Shown here piece after piece: positions 1 through 4,603 of a stretch of 5,501 nt of DNA (positions are counted from its first letter, which is position 1; each line of letters opens with the position of its first letter). Source of the stretch: an uncultured Collinsella sp. (GTDB lineage Bacteria > Actinomycetota > Coriobacteriia > Coriobacteriales > Coriobacteriaceae); contig CABSNK010000042.1 in NCBI GenBank assembly GCA_902479075.1, forward strand, positions 1 through 5,501, given 5' to 3'. The notes under the pieces were generated by a model that saw nothing but the letters and a program-made list of their open reading frames with translations, had not been told where the DNA came from and made no database searches. Made by a program: the position numbers and the translations under genes.

Positions 1-16
1 TCCGCACATGTGCGGA
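1..16. promoter_or_regulatory. Perfect 16-bp palindrome, possible operator
   Basis: TCCGCACATGTGCGGA reads identically on both strands, with no central loop. It lies about 70 bases before the -10 box of the first FHA gene. A loopless palindrome suits a dimeric regulator site better than a terminator, and no T-tract follows. It touches the window edge, so it may be part of a longer element or belong to an upstream gene. No regulator is recognised. Confidence 0.35.
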
Positions 17-84
17 TGAATGTGGGAGGTGTTCGGATAAAGTCGATAATCAAGGCTGGCGAGCATTTCGAGCTGCAAAGCGCC

Positions 85-90
85 TATAAT
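85..90 (+). promoter_or_regulatory. Consensus -10 box (TATAAT) for the first FHA gene
   Basis: TATAAT matches the sigma-70-type -10 consensus at all six positions and lies 55 bases before the ATG at 145, giving a predicted start of transcription near 97 and a leader of about 48 nt. The expected -35 region (about 61-68) has no good TTGACA match, so the promoter may be weak, activator-dependent, or read by another sigma factor. No gene is visible in 1-144. Confidence 0.55.
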
Positions 91-123
91 TGACCATGCT
101 TACGTATTCAATGTCACTTTTTG

Positions 124-136
124 AGGAGGGGGGGGG
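124..136 (+). promoter_or_regulatory. Ribosome binding site fused to a G9 tract
   Basis: AGGAGG at 124-129 is a perfect Shine-Dalgarno core but lies 15 nt from the ATG at 145, longer than the usual 5-9 nt. It runs directly into nine consecutive G residues (128-136), whose 3' end is 8 nt from the ATG and could pair in the better register. The tract length therefore sets the spacing between the best ribosome binding site and the start codon. It is the longest homopolymer in the window. Confidence 0.7.
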
Positions 137-144
137 TAAAACAA

Positions 145-1101
145 ATGGCCGACACTCCATCTTGTGCACTGTACGCCGGGCTTAAGTCACTCGGTCGCAT
201 CAACAACGGTAACGCCGCGCAAATTCTCATAGCCGGCAACGCCCGTTACGGTGGACGCCTCATCTCCGAACGCTTGACGGTCCCGTCGTTTATCTCACGC
301 GAAATCGTTCACGCCAAACCCGGTGACCTTCCCGAGCCGCTGTTTGCGCCCTTTGAACAAAGTGCGCGCCAGATACTCAACCTCATCATGCAAAACCGAG
401 GCTCCGACCCCCAATCGCTGAGCAAGGTCGCTAAACGCTATATGGAGTCGTGCGTCCCAGACATGCAGGATGCCCTTACCAATTGCGGCGTCGGCGGCAT
501 GCTCTTTAGAAACGGCGTCGAGCGCATCGAGACCGCTGACGATAGCGACATCAAAGATCGCCTCTACATCCATCTGGTCTTTTTTATCGTTACCGGCTGC
601 CTTGGCGACCCCGCCCGCGCCATCGAATACACCGAGTCCTTTGTGTCCGACCAGATGCTCTCGACACTCGGCACGGTCGAGACGACCGTCACCTCGTTTT
701 TCTCGACAACCGCGCGCCCCACGGGAGACATTCGCCTGGGGCTGCTGCGCGTCGTGGGCAACTCGGCACGACCGCCGCTGCGTCCCCTTACCACGGACCC
801 GGTGGGCAGCATTATCGGGTCGCTAACGGGAGACGAGAACGCCATCACCGACGTCGATTCCGACGTCTCGCGCCAGCACCTGCGTATTTGGCTCCAAGAC
901 GGACGCTGGCTTGCGCAGGGCCTCGGCTCCACCAACGGATCGTTTTTGATCTCGGGCGTCGACCGCTGCCGACAGGCTATCGAACCGCCCAGACGCGAGC
1001 GCCCCGCCAACTTTGCCAATGCCCCCGTCGAGATTCACAACGGAGATACGCTCTGCCTAGGCGCCACGACGCGCTTCTTGGTCATTCGCATCACAGACTA
1101 G
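145..1101 (+). CDS. FHA-domain protein with GarA/OdhI-like ETT motif (first paralog)
   Basis: A 318-residue protein starting at the ATG at 145. An in-frame TTG at 121 was rejected because it lies before the Shine-Dalgarno sequence. Residues 1-175 form an unrecognised, mostly helical domain sharing INNxxAAxILI (from residue 19), a F(I/L)SRxxVH block and a GCL(G/A)DP block with the protein at 3293-4282, so the two are paralogs. Residues about 196-318 form an FHA domain, a fold that normally binds phosphothreonine peptides. Its core shows IGS (224-226), SRQH (242-245) and STNG (262-265). The Arg normally following the Gly of the first motif is Ser here. Just before the domain is GTVETTV with ETT at 179-181, resembling the phospho-switch of GarA and OdhI. 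There is no signal peptide and no convincing membrane segment, so it is probably cytosolic. A kinase gene follows but a strong terminator lies between them. The FHA call is firm. The partner, substrate and N-terminal function are unknown. Confidence 0.88.
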   Translation: MADTPSCALYAGLKSLGRINNGNAAQILIAGNARYGGRLISERLTVPSFISREIVHAKPGDLPEPLFAPFEQSARQILNLIMQNRGSDPQSLSKVAKRYMESCVPDMQDALTNCGVGGMLFRNGVERIETADDSDIKDRLYIHLVFFIVTGCLGDPARAIEYTESFVSDQMLSTLGTVETTVTSFFSTTARPTGDIRLGLLRVVGNSARPPLRPLTTDPVGSIIGSLTGDENAITDVDSDVSRQHLRIWLQDGRWLAQGLGSTNGSFLISGVDRCRQAIEPPRRERPANFANAPVEIHNGDTLCLGATTRFLVIRITD

Positions 1102-1125
1102 CCCGCCCACACATCTTCGACGCAC

Positions 1126-1171
1126 AAGGTGCCGTTATTTGCATCAACCCATGCAAATAACGGCACCTTTT
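1126..1171 (+). terminator. Intrinsic terminator with a perfect 19-bp stem
   Basis: The arms at 1126-1144 and 1151-1169 are perfectly complementary over 19 bp around the 6-nt loop CAACCC, and the right arm ends in four T residues (1168-1171). It begins 24 bases after the stop of the first FHA gene. The loop-proximal half is AT-rich and the base GC-rich, and the stem is longer than a typical intrinsic terminator stem. It implies that the kinase gene has its own promoter or depends on read-through. Confidence 0.85.
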
Positions 1172-1232
1172 CGATTAAGGCAACGGTTGCGCTACCTTTT
1201 CACTAACATTATTGCTATGCACTTTTTTCTCG

Positions 1233-1238
1233 AAAGGA
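1233..1238 (+). promoter_or_regulatory. Ribosome binding site supporting a GTG start
   Basis: AAAGGA lies 7 nt before the GTG at 1246, which is ideal spacing. The next in-frame ATG, at 1264, would be 25 nt away, so the site favours the GTG. The AT-rich stretch 1197-1230 between the terminator and this site is where a promoter would have to be, but I see no convincing -35/-10 pair there. Confidence 0.65.
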
Positions 1239-1245
1239 TCGCCCC

Positions 1246-2331
1246 GTGACGTACGACACGGACATGGATATCATCGCATTGTCCCCCTTTGAACCAAACG
1301 CCATGTTTGCGACCACCGAAGACCCCGATACTATTCGCCGCTTTACCACCCTGTTGGATTGCGGGGCAGTCGGCGGCGGTTCTCACCATCTTCGCAAGGT
1401 CGCCAACACCGAAGGCGAGACCTTTGCGCTCAAAACGCTATGGCCCCTCAGCGGCTGTGATGAAAACGGCTCCGCCGTCAGCCCCTCGGGCATCAAGACG
1501 CTTACCGAGGAGTATCGCAATCTTGCAGCCGTCTCACTGTTGGGCGGCTTTCCCAAAACCTATGGCTACGGTTATACCGGCAACACGCCAGTCATCGTTA
1601 TGGAGTGGATTGAAGGCCTGCCCCTTCGCGATGCTGCGGCAGAGCTAACCGACCCCGCCGAGGGCAGCCACATTCCTGCAAACACCGTCGCCGCGATTGG
1701 AAAACGCCTGGGAGAGATTCTCCTGGGTGCCCAAAAGCTCGATGCGCCGTTTGCGCACCGTGATATCTCCTTGCGCAATATCATCATTCGCACAACGCGC
1801 CGGTCCCTTGCCCAGCAGATTGCACACTGCAGTTTTGACCTTTGCCTAGTCGATCTGGGCAGTTCGAGCATCAAGCGCTCAGACCCCTCGTTTACCATGT
1901 CCACCGGCATCTGGCGCAACGGCACCCCCGAGTTCGCCCCACCCGAGATGCTCTCCAACGACATCCCCGAGCTGGCGCCGCTGCGCACGTCGCCCAGCAT
2001 CGATACATATGAGCTCTGCAGCATACTCTACACGCTCTATGCCGGCCACACGCCATATCGCCTAAACGAGCATATGGACCAGTCGCCCTACCTGTACAAG
2101 ATCGAGCACGAGCTCGAGCCTCTTGAGGCACGCGTACCCGGCGACCAAATGCTTGTCGATGTCATCATGAGTGGCATCCATAACGAGCAGTCCCAGCGCG
2201 CGCCGCTGTCTACGATTGTCGGCAAGCTCGATGCCTGGATTAAAGACATCGATTTTGAGCCGCGCACGCCGCTGCCCACCCCGATCGACTTTAGCCAGCA
2301 ACCGAAGCCTTGCGACTCCGACAAGGATTAA
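1246..2331 (+). CDS. Soluble Hanks-type Ser/Thr protein kinase
   Basis: A 361-residue protein starting at GTG, predicted to transfer phosphate from ATP to Ser/Thr of target proteins in the cytosol. The kinase motifs appear in order: a glycine-rich loop GAVGGGS (40-46), the ATP-binding Lys in ALK (K63), an alpha-C glutamate in TEEY (88-89), a hinge VMEWIEG (118-124), the catalytic loop HRD (171-173) with Asn at 178, DLG (203-205) in place of DFG, an activation segment ending GTPEFAPPEM (226-235), the alpha-F Asp (D253), and an Arg near 318 typical of subdomain XI. All residues needed for catalysis appear present. DLG for DFG is a known tolerated variant. The activation segment has several Ser/Thr that could be autophosphorylated. 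There is no membrane segment and no PASTA sensor domain, unlike PknB-type kinases. The tail after about residue 335 is proline-rich. It stops directly before the lipoprotein remnant and lies between two FHA genes, which are its most likely partners by context. Confidence 0.92.
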   Translation: MTYDTDMDIIALSPFEPNAMFATTEDPDTIRRFTTLLDCGAVGGGSHHLRKVANTEGETFALKTLWPLSGCDENGSAVSPSGIKTLTEEYRNLAAVSLLGGFPKTYGYGYTGNTPVIVMEWIEGLPLRDAAAELTDPAEGSHIPANTVAAIGKRLGEILLGAQKLDAPFAHRDISLRNIIIRTTRRSLAQQIAHCSFDLCLVDLGSSSIKRSDPSFTMSTGIWRNGTPEFAPPEMLSNDIPELAPLRTSPSIDTYELCSILYTLYAGHTPYRLNEHMDQSPYLYKIEHELEPLEARVPGDQMLVDVIMSGIHNEQSQRAPLSTIVGKLDAWIKDIDFEPRTPLPTPIDFSQQPKPCDSDKD

Positions 2332-2334
2332 ACG
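2323..2334 (+). promoter_or_regulatory. Shine-Dalgarno followed by ACG in the start-codon position
   Basis: AAGGA (2323-2327) lies at the end of the kinase gene and is followed 4 nt later by ACG (2332-2334), which opens the frame encoding a clear Tat/lipoprotein signal peptide. No ATG, GTG or TTG exists in that frame between the kinase stop (2329-2331) and the signal peptide. A single T-to-C change from ATG would explain this, as would a rare non-canonical start. A CTG at 2341 is the only other near-cognate option. Confidence 0.5.
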
Positions 2335-3257
2335 CGTCACCTGCTCATCTCGCGTCGCGCTGCGCTCGCGCTCGGCGGCGTCTGCGTTGCCGGCATAGCA
2401 GCTTCCGCCCTTGCCACGGGATGCTGGGGGGGCTTATCGACCTTGCGCACGGCATCAAGCCGTCACTCGACGATTACACCTGGGAAGAACTCGCACTGAT
2501 CTCCCGCAAAATCCAAGAGACATCTTCCAACAAAAACGCGCTCGCGATTGCCGAAACCTACCACCTGGTAAACAGCAAGCAGTCGCTCGAAAACGAGAAC
2601 ACCAAGACTGTCAGGCTTTCCGACGGGACCAAGGCACAAATCCAGATCGTTGGCTTTAAGGCAGACACGCTCACCGATGACGGCCTCCCTGCGGGCATCA
2701 CCTTTATGTTCCGCACCCCCATCGCTATGCGCGCCGTAAACGACAGCACCGCAACGGGTGGTTGGGAGCAATCGTCGCTTCGCAAATGGTTGGCGGACAA
2801 GGGCATGGCTACGCTGCCCGACAATCTCCGTAATCAGATTCGCTCGGTGCGAAAGCTCACCAACAACACCGGCGGCACCAAAGACGTCTCCAGCATCACC
2901 GCCACCGACGACATACTCTGGCTGCCGTCCATGAGCGAGCTGTGCGGCTACCAAGCGACCGAAACGTTCGCAGAAGGCAGCGAGTACCTTTCTGCCCTCT
3001 ACAGCGGAGAAGGCGATCAGTACCAGCTCTATCGCGAGCAGAGTGTGAGCGGTCTGACCACCAATGATGCCATGATCCGCACCGTCGCCGGCAAAAAGAT
3101 CTGCTACTGGGAGCGCACCCCCAGCGCCGACTGCAGCGAGGGCGCCGACTCGACGTACTTTAACCGCGTTGGAAAAGACGGCGACGTGTTTAGCTAGGCA
3201 ACGCCCGGAAACAAACCGGACCAAATGACCTATGTCCTGCCCGGCTTTTGCATCTAA
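2332..3257 (+). pseudogene. Broken DUF6273-like lipoprotein gene (three lesions)
   Basis: The remnant of a secreted lipoprotein, about 308 residues if repaired. Part one (2332-2432) encodes RHLLISRRAALALGG, a hydrophobic stretch and ATGC, that is, a twin-arginine-like n-region, h-region and lipobox with Cys at codon 2422-2424. This frame then ends at a TGA (2497-2499). Part two, in the next frame, runs from about 2421 to a TAG at 3195-3197 and carries the mature domain, with DDYTWEELALISRKI near its start, SSLRKWLADKG, LWLPSMSELCGY and CYWERTPSA. This order of motifs fits the DUF6273 family, assigned from memory of the pattern. After the TAG the same frame stays open for 19 codons to a TAA at 3255 and ends YVLPGFCI, which looks like the native C-terminus. 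One extra G in the G7 tract would join the signal to the domain. An N-terminally truncated cytosolic product from the ATG at 2421 is possible but lacks a good ribosome binding site. The intact protein would have been membrane-anchored outside the cell. Its function is unknown. Confidence 0.75.
2426..2432 (+). repeat. G7 homopolymer at the frame break of the lipoprotein gene
   Basis: Seven consecutive G residues directly follow the lipobox Cys codon (2422-2424) and one T. With seven G the signal-peptide frame runs into a stop at 2497. With eight G it would read C-W-G-G-L-I-D-L and continue into the mature domain. The tract therefore decides whether the signal peptide is joined to the domain. 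Confidence 0.75.
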
Positions 3258-3275
3258 CACCTTCCCCGGATACCA

Positions 3276-3283
3276 GAAAGGAG
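3276..3283 (+). promoter_or_regulatory. Ribosome binding site of the second FHA gene
   Basis: GAAAGGAG ends 9 nt before the ATG at 3293 and fixes that start. The in-frame TTG at 3248 lies upstream of this site and is rejected. No promoter is evident just upstream, so the gene is probably transcribed together with the kinase. Confidence 0.75.
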
Positions 3284-3292
3284 CCTTGCATC

Positions 3293-4282
3293 ATGCGTGC
3301 GGAAACACCTTCCGAGGTGCTCTTTGATTTCCTTAAGTGCGACCTGCAGATCAATAACCGCGAAGCGGCGCGCATCTTGATTTCGGACAAGCCGATGGGT
3401 TCCAAACCGGCCCCACGGTTTCGCATTGCCGAAAAGACGTTTCTATCGCGACGCGTAGTGCACGTCGTTCCGGGTACCGACAAGATCGACCCCGAGATGT
3501 TTTCCGATTTTTCGCAGAGCGTCCAGAACTTGGTCGCCGCTGTAAATATCGGCAGCGGCAGCAGTCCAGCGGCCGCCAACGCTCGCCAGCAAGCCATTAC
3601 GGCGCATGTCCTCGAGCGCATGGCAACATCGCTCGAACACTGGGAGCTCGATGGTTCCATCCTGCGCAATATCTTTGACCGCATCGCCGTCATGCCGGGC
3701 CTCGAACAAAGCGACCGGCGCCTTTTGGAACTCCTTGCGCTAACGGTCTGTGGATGCCTGGCCGATCCCAATGCCGCCGCCTCCGAGGTCAAAGACTTTG
3801 CCATAACGCAGCTAGCCCAGACCTTTGGCACACCCGAGACCACCGAGGTCGTCCAGGCGCAGGATACCAACCACAAGGTCAACGAGCCTCCTGCAAAACT
3901 GGGGCTGCTCAGACTTGCGAAAGACGGCTCAGCCTTACCGCCAATCTATCCCTTGAGCCTCGATCCCGAGGGCACGGTTTTAGGCTCGTTCGCACACGAC
4001 CGAAACAGCATCACCAACGTTGGTCCCGATGTATCCCACCGGCACCTGCGCGTGGCGTTTTCTAACGGTACATGGCTCGCAAGCGGCCTTCACTCCACCA
4101 ATGGAACGGTTTTGGTGACACGCAGTGGCGCGACCACCGTTATCGAAAAGCCACGCTCGCTGCGCACCGCCGATGACGAGGACAAGCAGATTCCTATCCA
4201 TGACGGCGACCTGCTCAAGCTGGGCTCCTCGACCGAGTTTTTGGTGCTGAAGATCTCCTCAAACGTACGTGCGCTGGCCTAG
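3293..4282 (+). CDS. FHA-domain protein with GarA/OdhI-like ETT motif (second paralog)
   Basis: A 329-residue protein starting at the ATG at 3293 behind a strong Shine-Dalgarno. It is paralogous to the protein at 145-1101: INNREAARILI from residue 20, FLSRRVVHVVPG near 50-61, and CGCLADP in the helical N-terminal domain match in the same order. The FHA domain occupies about residues 202-329, with LGS (230-232), SHRH (248-251) and STNG (268-271). As in the paralog, Ser replaces the usual Arg of the first motif, while the Ser and His of the second motif and the Asn-Gly of the third are kept. The motif GTPETTEV (ETT at 182-184) precedes the domain by about the same distance as in the paralog, although the linker around it has diverged. 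A cytosolic phosphothreonine-dependent adaptor or self-inhibited regulator, phosphorylated by the neighbouring kinase, is the most plausible role, but this is inference. The N-terminal domain is not recognised. Confidence 0.88.
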   Translation: MRAETPSEVLFDFLKCDLQINNREAARILISDKPMGSKPAPRFRIAEKTFLSRRVVHVVPGTDKIDPEMFSDFSQSVQNLVAAVNIGSGSSPAAANARQQAITAHVLERMATSLEHWELDGSILRNIFDRIAVMPGLEQSDRRLLELLALTVCGCLADPNAAASEVKDFAITQLAQTFGTPETTEVVQAQDTNHKVNEPPAKLGLLRLAKDGSALPPIYPLSLDPEGTVLGSFAHDRNSITNVGPDVSHRHLRVAFSNGTWLASGLHSTNGTVLVTRSGATTVIEKPRSLRTADDEDKQIPIHDGDLLKLGSSTEFLVLKISSNVRALA

Positions 4283-4311
4283 GGCCGAGCTCGCCCAATA
4301 AGAATCAACGC

Positions 4312-4350
4312 AAAAGAGCGCCGCTGCACACATCGCAGCGGCACTCTTTT
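4312..4350 (+). terminator. Intrinsic terminator after the second FHA gene
   Basis: AAAAGAG-c-GCCGCTGC (4312-4327) pairs with GCAGCGGC-a-CTCTTTT (4335-4350) around a 7-nt loop, with a single C/A mismatch. A run of T closes the right arm and a run of A opens the left, so it could act in both directions. It lies 29 bases after the stop at 4282 and ends the + strand cluster. Confidence 0.85.
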
Positions 4351-4410
4351 ATTTGCCGCGGACATCTAAACACGGATGCAGGAGCCGACAAAACTCACGC
4401 AAGATAACTA

Positions 4411-4450
4411 AAACATAAAAGCCGCGTGGGGGTCTGGTCCCCACGCGGCT
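4411..4450 (-). terminator. Intrinsic terminator of the cell-wall repeat protein
   Basis: AGCCGCGTGGGG (4420-4431) and CCCCACGCGGCT (4439-4450) form a perfect 12-bp GC-rich stem with a 7-nt loop. Read on the - strand it is followed by TTTTATGTTT (4420 down to 4411), a good T-rich tail. It begins 45 bases past the stop of the - strand gene. Together with the terminator at 4312-4350 it insulates the two convergent units. Confidence 0.85.
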
Positions 4451-4495
4451 ATCAGGTTTGGGCTAATTAAGCCCGGAGGTAAACACTAGAAGTGA

Positions 4496-4603
4496 TTAGT
4501 GCTCGCGACGCTTGGTCATGTACATGCCCACAGCGACAGCCACGGCGCCGGTAAGGGCAGCAGCGGAGGTCACAACAAAGGTCGGGTCGCCAGTGGTAGG
4601 AAG
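4496..4603 (-). other. Cell-wall sorting signal (LPTTG, membrane segment, basic tail)
   Basis: LPTTG at 4589-4603 is followed by DPTFVV, about 20 hydrophobic residues rich in Ala and Val, and KRREH at the C-terminus. This tripartite arrangement is diagnostic of sortase A-type substrates in Gram-positive bacteria. A Lys/Asp-rich low-complexity spacer of about 35 residues precedes it and probably spans the wall. Confidence 0.92.

Noticed and set aside
90..95. TTGACC as a -35 box
   Set aside because: It overlaps the TATAAT box and no reasonable -10 lies 16-18 nt downstream.
1..144. A short coding region before the first FHA gene
   Set aside because: No open frame with a start, ribosome binding site and recognisable sequence is seen; the stretch reads as a promoter/leader.
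564..1019. A 151-codon - strand open frame within the first FHA gene
   Set aside because: It lies entirely opposite a well-supported FHA coding region; the composition is that of an antisense shadow.
1572..2024. A 150-codon - strand open frame within the kinase gene
   Set aside because: It is opposite conserved kinase motifs and has no motifs of its own.
2419..2440. Programmed ribosomal frameshifting at the G7 tract
   Set aside because: No downstream stem-loop was seen nearby, and the gene also has a missing start codon and an internal TAG, so decay or tract variation fits better.
2463..3260. A 265-codon open frame on the - strand opposite the lipoprotein remnant
   Set aside because: It mirrors the codon structure of the + strand gene in GC-rich DNA, shows no recognisable motifs, and the + strand frame has clear domain-like sequence.
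3190..3882. A 230-codon - strand open frame opposite the second FHA gene
   Set aside because: Antisense shadow of the paralog-conserved N-terminal domain; no ribosome binding site or family resemblance seen.
4460..4474. Small inverted repeat GGGCT-AATTA-AGCCC after the surface-protein gene
   Set aside because: Only 5 bp of stem and no T-tract; the stronger terminator right next to it explains termination.
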